Assembly: GCF_000422725.1 (NCBI RefSeq)
Contig: NZ_KE383909.1
Location: 118,124-164,339, forward strand
Length of the DNA stretch: 46,216 bases
Source: Flavobacterium subsaxonicum WB 4.1-42 = DSM 21790
Lineage (GTDB): Bacteria; Bacteroidota; Bacteroidia; Flavobacteriales; Flavobacteriaceae
Direction of reading: 5' to 3'
Part shown: in pieces, positions 17,445-25,084 of the stretch
How the letters are laid out: the number at the start of each line of letters is the position of its first letter
Numbering within the stretch: the stretch's first letter is position 1
The notes under the pieces: generated by a model
What the model was told of the DNA's origin: nothing
What the model saw: the letters and a program-made list of their open reading frames with translations, nothing else
The model's database searches: none
Position numbers and translations under genes: made by a program

Positions 17445-18622
17445 TGATCGCGGTACAACAGGCAAAGCAAATTATACAAGATGCTGTAACAGAGGGTAAA
17501 ATTAAAGAATTTCCCTTACAGGAGGCCTTTGGCTACACACTTGCTGAAGACATTATTGCAACAACAGACTTACCCAACTTTGCGCAATCGTCTATGGATG
17601 GTTATGCCGTTAAGTTTGAAGATAAAGATAAACCGTTAACTATCATTGGCGAAATGGCGGCCGGCGTTAGCACTCAGCTTACTATACAAACCGGACAGGC
17701 AACCCGCATCTTTACCGGTGCGCCCCTGCCCAATGGTGCCGATACGGTTATAATGCAGGAAAAGGTAAGCGTTGATAATAAGTTGCTTACGTTGCAGGAT
17801 GATAGTCTTTCGCACGGTCTTAACGTTCGCCCAAAAGGTGCTGAGGTTAAGAGTGGCGAGCTTGCAATGGCTAAAGGCACCTACTTATCGGCGGCAGCAC
17901 TTGGTTTCTTAGCAGGAATTGGCTGTACGCATGCCAGTGTTTACGCCGCGCCAAAAGTGGCCATTATCCTTACGGGAAATGAGTTGCAGGAGCCAGGTAA
18001 ACCGTTAGAATTTGGGCAGGTATACGAAGCTAATTCAGTACTGCTAACCGCAGCCTTAAATAGGGCGGGAATTAACGATATAACAATTTTACGCAGCGAA
18101 GACAATCTGGATGTATTAGCATCGGTATTGCAAAGCGCATTAGAAATCAGCGATATAGTGTTGCTAAACGGTGGTGTAAGCGTAGGCGATTACGACTATG
18201 TAGTTGGTGCGGCTGCAGCTTGCTGCATTGAGCAGAAATTCCATAAGATAAAGCAAAAGCCGGGTAAACCCCTGTTTTTTGGCACTAAGCAGGATAAGCT
18301 GGTTTTCGGGCTGCCGGGCAACCCATCAAGCGGGCTGACCTGTTTTTACGAATACGTATTGCCTGCTCTCGAAAAATCCATGCATAAAGAGCCAAGTGTT
18401 ATTGCTGTAACTGCAAAAGCAACATACGATTACAGTAAATCGGCAGGGCTTACACATTTTATAAAAGCCTTTTATAAAGAGGGCAGGGCAACACCGCTGC
18501 ATGCTCAGGAATCGTTCAGGCTGCACTCGTTTGCGCAAGCCAATTGTTTTATTATATTGCCCGAAGAATCAACAGGTTGCAAAGCAGGAGACACCGTTGA
18601 TGTACACTTATTACCCCTTTAA
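17444..18622 (+). CDS. moeA: Molybdopterin molybdotransferase MoeA
   Basis: Inserts molybdate into adenylylated molybdopterin. The 392 residues show the MoeA N-terminal region (LAEDIIATTDLPNFAQSSMDGYAV), the MoCF-binding domain (VAIILTGNELQEPGKPLEFGQVYEANS; LNGGVSVGDYDYV; KQKPGKPLFFG; FGLPGNPSSGLTCFYEYVLPAL) and a C-terminal beta barrel. The start codon overlaps the mocA stop by one base (TAATG), which implies translational coupling. Confidence 0.96.
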   Translation: MIAVQQAKQIIQDAVTEGKIKEFPLQEAFGYTLAEDIIATTDLPNFAQSSMDGYAVKFEDKDKPLTIIGEMAAGVSTQLTIQTGQATRIFTGAPLPNGADTVIMQEKVSVDNKLLTLQDDSLSHGLNVRPKGAEVKSGELAMAKGTYLSAAALGFLAGIGCTHASVYAAPKVAIILTGNELQEPGKPLEFGQVYEANSVLLTAALNRAGINDITILRSEDNLDVLASVLQSALEISDIVLLNGGVSVGDYDYVVGAAAACCIEQKFHKIKQKPGKPLFFGTKQDKLVFGLPGNPSSGLTCFYEYVLPALEKSMHKEPSVIAVTAKATYDYSKSAGLTHFIKAFYKEGRATPLHAQESFRLHSFAQANCFIILPEESTGCKAGDTVDVHLLPL

Positions 18623-18625
18623 TTT

Positions 18626-19360
18626 ATGTCGATAGAATTATTTTACGGTATACTTTTTTTTGTTGCCTTTTTGTATGCGGCTGTTGGTCACGGCGGTGCC
18701 AGCGGATACCTTGCCTTAATGGCATTGTATGGTGTAGCTCCCGAAGAAATGAAGCCTACCGCATTGATGCTTAACCTGTTTGTGTCGCTTACCTCGTTTA
18801 TACAATACTACAGGGGCGGTTATTTTTTAAAGAAGTTATTTATACCTATAGCCGCTGCTTCCATACCTATGGCCTTTATTGGTGGCATGATAATGGTGGA
18901 AGAGAACATCTACAAGCGTGTACTTGGGGTGTTGCTATTGTTCCCGGTAATACGGTTTTTCTTATTCAAAAACGTTGAAGATAAAGACCTTAAGCCCTCA
19001 AACTTAACCATAGCAATAGTAACCGGCGCTGTGGTTGGCTTACTTTCGGGTATGATAGGTATTGGCGGGGGTATTATACTGTCGCCCATATTGTTACTCC
19101 TGCAATGGACCAACCAAAAGCAAACCGCGGCTATTAGCGCTGCCTTTATATTTGTAAATTCGGTTGCGGGGCTGGGGGGCATGCTTACCCAGGGCATTAG
19201 CTTTACCGGCGATATGGTTATGTACATTGTTGTGGCCTTTGTTGGCGGACTTTTAGGTGCTTATTTTGGCTCTAAAAAGTTCAACCAGAATGTTTTAAAG
19301 TACGTTCTGGCTACTGTATTGCTGCTGGCGTCTTATAAATTATTATTTACAACTGCTTAA
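18626..19360 (+). CDS. TauE/SafE-family membrane permease inside the cofactor operon
   Basis: A 244-residue polytopic membrane protein with seven or eight hydrophobic helices and the duplicated family signature: VGHGGASGYLALMALYG near the start and GMIGIGGGIILSPILLLLQW near residue 145. TauE/SafE proteins export or import small sulphur-containing anions such as sulfite, sulfoacetate or thiosulfate. It lies 3 nt after moeA and 2 nt before moaD, so it is co-expressed with cofactor synthesis. No ModABC-type molybdate transporter is present, so transport of sulphur or an oxyanion for cofactor synthesis is a reasonable but unproven guess. Confidence 0.85.
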   Translation: MSIELFYGILFFVAFLYAAVGHGGASGYLALMALYGVAPEEMKPTALMLNLFVSLTSFIQYYRGGYFLKKLFIPIAAASIPMAFIGGMIMVEENIYKRVLGVLLLFPVIRFFLFKNVEDKDLKPSNLTIAIVTGAVVGLLSGMIGIGGGIILSPILLLLQWTNQKQTAAISAAFIFVNSVAGLGGMLTQGISFTGDMVMYIVVAFVGGLLGAYFGSKKFNQNVLKYVLATVLLLASYKLLFTTA

Positions 19361-19362
19361 TA

Positions 19363-19590
19363 ATGAAAATCAAAATTATAGCCTTTGGGCAGATAGCCGA
19401 AATTACAGGTAAAGAACTGGTTATCGAGGCTTTGGATACAGCATCATTACAACAGGCTTTACGCGATAAATTTCCGGCATTAGCCGAAAAAAAGTACGCC
19501 ATTGCCGTTAATAAAATATTAGTCACAGATAATCAGATACTTACAGATAACGACACCGTGGCACTTATGCCGCCATATTCAGGAGGATAA
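19363..19590 (+). CDS. moaD: MoaD, small sulphur-carrier subunit of molybdopterin synthase
   Basis: A 75-residue ubiquitin-like protein with the hydrophobic core VALMPPYSGG at its end. The C-terminal Gly-Gly is adenylylated by MoeB, converted to a thiocarboxylate, and donates the dithiolene sulphurs within the MoaD-MoaE synthase. As for moaA, the Gly-Gly-stop codons (GGAGGATAA, 19582-19590) double as the Shine-Dalgarno of the next gene. Confidence 0.93.
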   Translation: MKIKIIAFGQIAEITGKELVIEALDTASLQQALRDKFPALAEKKYAIAVNKILVTDNQILTDNDTVALMPPYSGG

Positions 19591-19593
19591 TAC

Positions 19594-20706
19594 ATGGAAA
19601 ATCACAACTCCCGTTACGCCCGCCATTATTCCTTAAGGGATTTTGGTGCTGAAGCCCAGCAAAAACTTGCTGATGCCAAGGTATTGGTTATAGGTGCCGG
19701 TGGCCTGGGATGTCCTGTGCTGCAATACCTTACGGCGGCAGGCGTGGGTACTATTGGCCTTGTAGATGATGATGTGGTGTCGCTTAGCAACCTGCAACGC
19801 CAGGTATTGTACACTACCAACGATGTGGGCCGGGCCAAAGCTGCCGTTGCTGCGTTAAAACTGCAACAGCTAAATCCGGATATTACCATTAATAGCTTTA
19901 AGATGTTGGTTAACAGCACCAATGCGTTAGAGCTGATTGCTGATTATGATGTAATTATTGACTGCACCGATAACTTTGCGGCGCGCTACCTTATTAACGA
20001 TGCCTGTGTGTTGCTCAATAAACCCCTGATTTTTGGGGCGGTTTATCAGTATGAAGGGCAGGTTGCCGTGTTTAATGTTTCTGATGCTCAGGGTAATAAA
20101 GCCAACTACCGCCATTTGTTTGCTACGCCGCCAGATCCGTTGGAGGTGGCCGATTGCAACGAGGCCGGTGTGCTTGGCGTTTTGCCTGGAATTATTGGCT
20201 TAATGCAGGCTACCGAAGTTATAAAACTAATTACAGGTGTAGGCGAGGTGATGATTAATAAATTAATGACCTTCAGTATTTTAAATTACGATAGTTTTAT
20301 AATTGATATAAGAGCTGATGAGTCCGCAAACACTCACATTCCAAAAGATGCAACTACTTTTAAGGCAACCGATTACAACTGGCTGTGTGGGACATCTATA
20401 AATGGAGTTATAGAATTGGATGCCAATAACTTCCTTCAAAAAATTAACCTACCTGACACAATTGTTATTGATGTTCGTGAGGTTAGCGAGCTTCCAAAGG
20501 CTGATTTTCAAAACCTTAACATTCCGTTATCAGCGTTAAGCGAAAAAATACCCGAAATTGAGGCCAATAACATAATTTTGTTCTGCCAAAGCGGCAAACG
20601 CAGCCTTAGAGCGGGTATGTTATTGTTAGAAAAATTTGGTAACACAAAGAATATTAGTCACTTACAGCGCGGTATCATTGCCTTACAAGAAAAATATAAT
20701 GAATAA
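19594..20706 (+). CDS. moeB: MoeB-type adenylyltransferase fused to a rhodanese domain
   Basis: This E1-like enzyme activates the MoaD C-terminus. Residues 1 to about 245 are the ThiF/MoeB domain: nucleotide loop VIGAGGLGCPV (32-42), D57-59 in GLVDDD, RQ at 69-70, and the DCNEAGVLGVLPG segment with a conserved Cys. Residues about 270-370 form a rhodanese domain with the persulfide-accepting cysteine Cys331 in FCQSGKRS. The fusion would let one protein both adenylylate and sulfurate MoaD. The paired CxxC zinc motifs of E. coli MoeB are absent. The start is placed at 19594 behind GGAGGA. Confidence 0.92.
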   Translation: MENHNSRYARHYSLRDFGAEAQQKLADAKVLVIGAGGLGCPVLQYLTAAGVGTIGLVDDDVVSLSNLQRQVLYTTNDVGRAKAAVAALKLQQLNPDITINSFKMLVNSTNALELIADYDVIIDCTDNFAARYLINDACVLLNKPLIFGAVYQYEGQVAVFNVSDAQGNKANYRHLFATPPDPLEVADCNEAGVLGVLPGIIGLMQATEVIKLITGVGEVMINKLMTFSILNYDSFIIDIRADESANTHIPKDATTFKATDYNWLCGTSINGVIELDANNFLQKINLPDTIVIDVREVSELPKADFQNLNIPLSALSEKIPEIEANNIILFCQSGKRSLRAGMLLLEKFGNTKNISHLQRGIIALQEKYNE

Positions 20707-21139
20707 ACCTATTAAAAATATATTTATGCAAGGGGCTATAAACCCCTCATTTATAGCAGATAGCATTGCTAAACATGCTTCTAAAAAGGATATTGGCGCC
20801 CATAGCATTTTTTTAGGGCAGGTGCGTGCCGATGTTATAGAAGACAAGACGGTAGTCGCCATAGAATACACTGCTTATGAGAACCTTGCGCTGCAAAAAA
20901 TGCACGAATTGCGTGAAGAGCTCTTTACTAAATACGACCTTAGCTGCATGCATGTGCACCACAGCCTGGGCAAGGTTAAGGCTGGAGAGCTGTGCCTGTT
21001 TGTATTCACTTCCTCAAAGCATAGGCAAACCGCTATAAATGCCTGCGAGGAAATTGTAGAGCGCATTAAGGCAGAACTACCTGTTTGGGGCAAAGAAATT
21101 TTTGAAGACCAATCCCACCAGTGGAAGGTAAATAATTGA
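20699..21139 (+). CDS. moaE: MoaE, large subunit of molybdopterin synthase
   Basis: With MoaD-thiocarboxylate it converts cPMP to molybdopterin. The 146-residue protein from ATG 20699 has SIFLGQVRAD, the conserved HVHHSLGKVKAGE and SKHRQTAINAC, and PVWGKE with the active-site lysine. The frame is open further upstream, but those residues overlap moeB and have no MoaE character. The chosen start overlaps the moeB stop by 8 nt (ATGAATAA). Confidence 0.95.
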   Translation: MNKPIKNIFMQGAINPSFIADSIAKHASKKDIGAHSIFLGQVRADVIEDKTVVAIEYTAYENLALQKMHELREELFTKYDLSCMHVHHSLGKVKAGELCLFVFTSSKHRQTAINACEEIVERIKAELPVWGKEIFEDQSHQWKVNN

Positions 21140-21140
21140 T

Positions 21141-22049
21141 ATGGTAGATATTACACACAAATCGTATACGTTGCGCAAGGCAATTGCTACCGCTACGGTG
21201 CTAACATCGCAACAGGCAACCATAGATGCCATAGAGCAGCGCAAAGTGCCCAAGGGCGACATCTTTGAGTTTAGCCGTGCGGCGGCGCTCTTCGCCATCA
21301 AGAAAACCAGCGATGTTATACCCGATTGCCACCCGTTACCTGTTGAATATGCGGCGATTACGTATAAAGTCGAGGGGCTTTCGGTAATTATTTCGGTAGA
21401 GGTGCATACCATTTACAAAACCGGGGTAGAGGTAGAGGCCATGCATGGCGCATCGGTGGCAGCTTTGGTTATGTACGATATGCTAAAACCTATTGACAAA
21501 CACGTTGAAATTCAGAATATTAGGTTGCAGGAAAAGCATGGTGGCAAGTCAGATAGTAAGAAATATGCCGATAAAGGCCTCAAATGCGCGGTAGTAGTAT
21601 GTTCCGACACCGCCTACCGCAGTGAAAAAGAAGATACATCGGGCAAGGCAATAGTGTCAATCCTTGAAAAACAAGGACTTACAGATGTTGAGTACACCAT
21701 TATCCCTGATGATTTTGATACCATACAAACTACCCTTAAAAACTACATGACTCAAAGTAAGGATCTTGTGATTTTTACCGGTGGTACAGGCCTTTCGGCA
21801 CGAGATGTTACGCCACAAGCTGTTGAACCCCTGATAGATACGCATATTCCTGGCATTATGGAAACCGCCCGTGCCTACGGCCAGCAGCGTATTAAAACAG
21901 CCATGCTATCGCGCGGTGTTGCCGGCTTTGCTGCTGACACACTGGTAATTACGTTGCCCGGCTCTAAAAAAGGGGCACAGGAAACCATGGAGGCACTCTT
22001 TCCGCAGGTATTGCATGTGTTTGATGTACGCGAAAACCGACCTCATTAA
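21141..22049 (+). CDS. moaCB: Bifunctional MoaC-MogA fusion
   Basis: Two cofactor enzymes in one chain of 302 residues. Residues 1 to about 145 are MoaC (cyclic pyranopterin monophosphate synthase accessory protein), with DCHPLP and the catalytic region GVEVEAMHGASVAAL. Residues about 150-302 are a MogA/MoaB-type molybdopterin adenylyltransferase (AVVVCSDTAYRSEKEDTSGKA; VIFTGGTGLSARDVTPQAVEPL; VITLPGSKKGAQE). The linker is short (LQEKHGGKSD). Together with moaA, moaD, moaE, moeA and moeB this completes the route from GTP to Mo-molybdopterin. It is the last gene of the operon, 1 nt after moaE. Confidence 0.95.
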   Translation: MVDITHKSYTLRKAIATATVLTSQQATIDAIEQRKVPKGDIFEFSRAAALFAIKKTSDVIPDCHPLPVEYAAITYKVEGLSVIISVEVHTIYKTGVEVEAMHGASVAALVMYDMLKPIDKHVEIQNIRLQEKHGGKSDSKKYADKGLKCAVVVCSDTAYRSEKEDTSGKAIVSILEKQGLTDVEYTIIPDDFDTIQTTLKNYMTQSKDLVIFTGGTGLSARDVTPQAVEPLIDTHIPGIMETARAYGQQRIKTAMLSRGVAGFAADTLVITLPGSKKGAQETMEALFPQVLHVFDVRENRPH

Positions 22050-22053
22050 GTAG

Positions 22054-23202
22054 CTAACCTGCTGTTTGTCTTTGTGTTGCTACGAGTTCCGTTACCTTAG
22101 TAATGGTTGTTTCAATATCATCTATAGTTGTAAATCGCCCAAGGCTAAAACGTATGGATGCCAATGCATCGGCATCGGTAAGTCCCAGTGCTTTAAGTAC
22201 ATACGATGGCTCTGTAGTAACCGCAGAGCAGGCCGAACCGTTTGATACTGCAATGTTTTGGAGTGATAATATCAGTTTTTCAGAGCTTATGTCCTTGAAG
22301 CACAGGTTAGTAGTGTTGTAAAGGCGGTGTTCTTTGCTTCCGTTACCATAGGTGTCGGTTATCTTAAGTAGTTCATTTTCAAGGTGGTTACGTAATTGTT
22401 CAATTCGATTTGTATCGTTATCCATCTCATCCTCAGCTATTTCGCAGGCTTTTCCTAACCCCACTATACCGGGTACGTTAAGGGTGCCGCTGCGCAACTT
22501 GCGTTCATGGCCACCTCCATGTTGTTGTGCTTCAATAAGTTGACGGGTTGTAGATGATACGTACAATGCCCCAACACCCTTTGGCCCGTAAAACTTATGG
22601 GCACTAAGTGGCATTAAATCAATTCCAAGTGCCTGAACGTCAATAGGTAACTTGCCTACGGCTTGTGTGGCATCAGTCATAAACAGGGCGCCTTTGGCAT
22701 GGGCCAGGCTGCTAATTTGGCTAACTGGCTGTATAACACCGGTTTCGTTGTTGGCAAGCATCACACAAACCAGTAAAGTATCGTGCCTTATGGCCGCTTC
22801 TAAATCTTCTAAATTTACTAAATCATACTGATTTACAGGTAAATAAGTAACCTCAAAGCCATTTTGCTCCATATAAGCACAGGTGTCTAAAATAGCTTTA
22901 TGCTCTGTTACTACAGTTACAATATGTTTCTTAGTAGAACTAACTAAACCTTTGATTGCTAAATTAATAGCCTCCGTAGCGCCCGATGTAAAGGTTATCT
23001 CCTTTGGCCTGGCACCAATCAGGGCGGCAACCTGCTCTCGGGCGGCCTCAACTGCCTCATTTACAGTAAGTCCAAACAAATGGCTGCTGCTTGCATTGGC
23101 ATAATCAGTGGTAAAATAGGGTAACATTGCTTCTAAAACCCTGTTGTCCAGCCGGGTAGTGGCATTATTGTCTAAATATATTATTTTGTTTCTTTCAGGC
23201 AT
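22054..23202 (-). CDS. Cysteine desulfurase (NifS/IscS family)
   Basis: A PLP enzyme of 382 residues that takes sulphur from cysteine as a persulfide. It begins IIYLDNNATTRLD, binds PLP through the Lys in SAHKFYGPKG, and has the active-site Cys loop NGSACSAVTTEPSYVLKALG. The ATG at 23202 (MPERNKIIYLD) is chosen; an in-frame ATG at 23235 adds 11 residues with no counterpart in the family. It converges on the cofactor operon with only 4 nt between stop codons and no terminator between them. It could provide the persulfide for the MoeB rhodanese domain or for the terminal sulfuration of the cofactor through XdhC. Confidence 0.93.
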   Translation of the reverse strand: MPERNKIIYLDNNATTRLDNRVLEAMLPYFTTDYANASSSHLFGLTVNEAVEAAREQVAALIGARPKEITFTSGATEAINLAIKGLVSSTKKHIVTVVTEHKAILDTCAYMEQNGFEVTYLPVNQYDLVNLEDLEAAIRHDTLLVCVMLANNETGVIQPVSQISSLAHAKGALFMTDATQAVGKLPIDVQALGIDLMPLSAHKFYGPKGVGALYVSSTTRQLIEAQQHGGGHERKLRSGTLNVPGIVGLGKACEIAEDEMDNDTNRIEQLRNHLENELLKITDTYGNGSKEHRLYNTTNLCFKDISSEKLILSLQNIAVSNGSACSAVTTEPSYVLKALGLTDADALASIRFSLGRFTTIDDIETTITKVTELVATQRQTAG

Positions 23203-23561
23203 CAATTCAAAAATTACAGACTTAAATATACGCAAATTCCGGAAAACGCCAATTAAGAAAAATCTTATATTTTACATCCAAAAAGTGCTTAATATTTCAC
23301 TTTCGGACTCTGAGTTACGCACTTTTTGCACACTAATGCACAAATTGCCTTGTCTGTTATAAAATTGGTCAAATTATAAATAAAATTTCCTTCAGCAATT
23401 TTACTGCAAGAACCACTTCAGTACTCCGCCTTACCCTTATTTGTAATTTTGCAGCTCAATATTTTATGTTTTCTATCTCATAACCTTAACATTACGTTAT
23501 TACCATCGCTGCCATTATAGTCGGAAATTAGATAGTAACAAAAACAACTTATAACCTGCCT
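23203..23561. other. Divergent intergenic region upstream of the PaoABC-type operon
   Basis: 359 bases without a gene. A TAATTTTG -7 box on the plus strand (23444-23451) is the best promoter candidate for the Pao-type operon, giving a leader of about 100 nt. No -33 element is obvious. Arms 23279-23288 and 23319-23328 (10 bp, AAAAAGTGC core) could form a hairpin with a 30-nt loop, but its role is unclear. Confidence 0.5.
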
Positions 23562-24047
23562 ATGGAAACGAACAACACACACACTACTTCGTTACGGGTA
23601 AATGGCACCGATTACCGGCTGGATGTGCTTCCGTGGGTATCGCTGCTGGATGCCCTTCGCGAAAAGCTCGACCTTACCGGCACTAAAAAAGGCTGCGACC
23701 ACGGCCAGTGCGGGGCCTGTACCGTTTTGGTAGATGGCAAACGCGTGCTAAGCTGCCTTACCCTTGCCGTTATGAAAGACGGCAGCGATGTAACTACTAT
23801 TGAGGGTATTGCCAAAAACCAGGAGCTGCACCCGTTGCAAAAAGCGTTTATAGAGCACGATGCTTTTCAGTGCGGGTATTGCACCCCGGGGCAAATTTGC
23901 AGTGGCATTGGCATGCTTAAAGAGGGCAAAGCCCACACCCGCGAAGAAGTGGCCGAACTTATGAGTGGCAACCTGTGCCGTTGCGGCGCCAGTAAGGGTA
24001 TTATTGATGCCCTTATGGAAGTGAAGGAAGGGGGCGGTTATGAATAA
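23562..24047 (+). CDS. paoA: [2Fe-2S] subunit of a PaoABC-type aldehyde oxidoreductase
   Basis: The 161-residue iron-sulphur subunit has Cys45, 50, 53 and 65 for the ferredoxin-type cluster and Cys104, 107, 139 and 141 (CGYC...CRC) for the second cluster. In contrast to E. coli PaoA there is no twin-arginine signal, so this enzyme should be cytoplasmic. It overlaps the FAD subunit gene by 8 nt. It is clearly a different paralogue from the 11314 subunit, having its own FAD partner. Confidence 0.9.
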   Translation: METNNTHTTSLRVNGTDYRLDVLPWVSLLDALREKLDLTGTKKGCDHGQCGACTVLVDGKRVLSCLTLAVMKDGSDVTTIEGIAKNQELHPLQKAFIEHDAFQCGYCTPGQICSGIGMLKEGKAHTREEVAELMSGNLCRCGASKGIIDALMEVKEGGGYE

Positions 24048-25059
24048 TTTTGCCTACGCCAAAGCCACCAACGCTGCCCAGGCTATAGAACAGCTTAATG
24101 GCAACACCCAAAACAAAATAGTTGCAGGTGGCACAAACATTAACGATTTGCTTAAATATTTTGTAACACAAGCCGATAAGCTGGTAGACATTAATCCGTT
24201 TATAGATAACCACGCCATTACCCCATTAGAAAATGGCGGTGTACGATTGGGCGCACTGGTTACCAATGCAGATACTGCTTACAATCCTGTTATAGAATCC
24301 AAATATCCCTTATTATCTAAAGCCATATTGGCAGGGGCTTCGGCACAAATACGCAACATGGCAACCAATGGTGGTAACCTAAACCAGCGTACCCGCTGCT
24401 ATTATTTTTACGATGTTAACACACCCTGCAACAAGCGTGAACCGGGTTCGGGTTGTTCGGCTATAAAGGGTTATAACCGCATACACGCCATATTGGGACA
24501 AAGCGAAAATTGCATAGCGGTTTTTCCGTCAGATATGTGTGTGGCACTCGCGGCACTTAATGCTACTGTAAATATTACGGGGCCGGATGGCGACAGGGTT
24601 CTGGCCTTTGCCGACTATCATCGCCTGCCGGGCGATACCCCGCATATAGACAACAACCTGAAACATGGCGAGATCATTACCGGTATCGACCTTCCCGCTA
24701 AGGGTTTTGAAAAAAATTATTCGTACTTAAAGCTCCGCGACAGGGCGTCGTATTCGTTTGCATTGGTATCGGTGGCAACCGGGCTCGACCTTGACGGTAC
24801 TATTATTAACGAAGCCCGCATTGCCCTTGGCGGCGTGGCGCACAAGCCGTGGAGGGTTACGGCGGCAGAAGACTTTTTGAAAGGTAAAGAAGCCACCCAG
24901 GATAACTTTGCCGCTGCCGCAGATATAATTTTGCAAGGCGCCCAGGGCTACGAGTATAACAATTTTAAGATACCGCTTGCTAAAAGGGCTATAATCCGTA
25001 ATGGCATGATGGCACTAAACCCAGATAGCCAGCGCCCCGGTGCACAACCATCTCTTTAA
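24040..25059 (+). CDS. paoB: FAD-binding subunit with an extra [4Fe-4S] cluster (PaoB type)
   Basis: A 339-residue CoxM/PaoB-type subunit. FAD-binding motifs are VAGGTNIND (residues 28-36) and IRNMATNGGNL (104-113). The segment RTRCYYFYDVNTPCNKREPGSGC, with Cys120, 130 and 139 plus Cys158, matches the insert that binds an additional [4Fe-4S] cluster in PaoB and 4-hydroxybenzoyl-CoA reductase. It relays electrons from the [2Fe-2S] clusters to FAD and then to a soluble acceptor. Start and stop overlap or adjoin the neighbours, as in a tight operon. Confidence 0.92.
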   Translation: MNNFAYAKATNAAQAIEQLNGNTQNKIVAGGTNINDLLKYFVTQADKLVDINPFIDNHAITPLENGGVRLGALVTNADTAYNPVIESKYPLLSKAILAGASAQIRNMATNGGNLNQRTRCYYFYDVNTPCNKREPGSGCSAIKGYNRIHAILGQSENCIAVFPSDMCVALAALNATVNITGPDGDRVLAFADYHRLPGDTPHIDNNLKHGEIITGIDLPAKGFEKNYSYLKLRDRASYSFALVSVATGLDLDGTIINEARIALGGVAHKPWRVTAAEDFLKGKEATQDNFAAAADIILQGAQGYEYNNFKIPLAKRAIIRNGMMALNPDSQRPGAQPSL

Positions 25060-25084
25060 TAAAGCCAACCAAAACACAATAAGT

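Noticed and set aside
23279..23328. 10-bp inverted repeat with 30-nt loop upstream of the desulfurase
   Set aside because: Long AT-rich loop and position at the 5' side of both flanking genes argue against a terminator; could be chance.
25040..25084. Longer N-terminus for the PaoC-type subunit
   Set aside because: The extra 15 residues overlap the FAD subunit gene and do not fit the family start.
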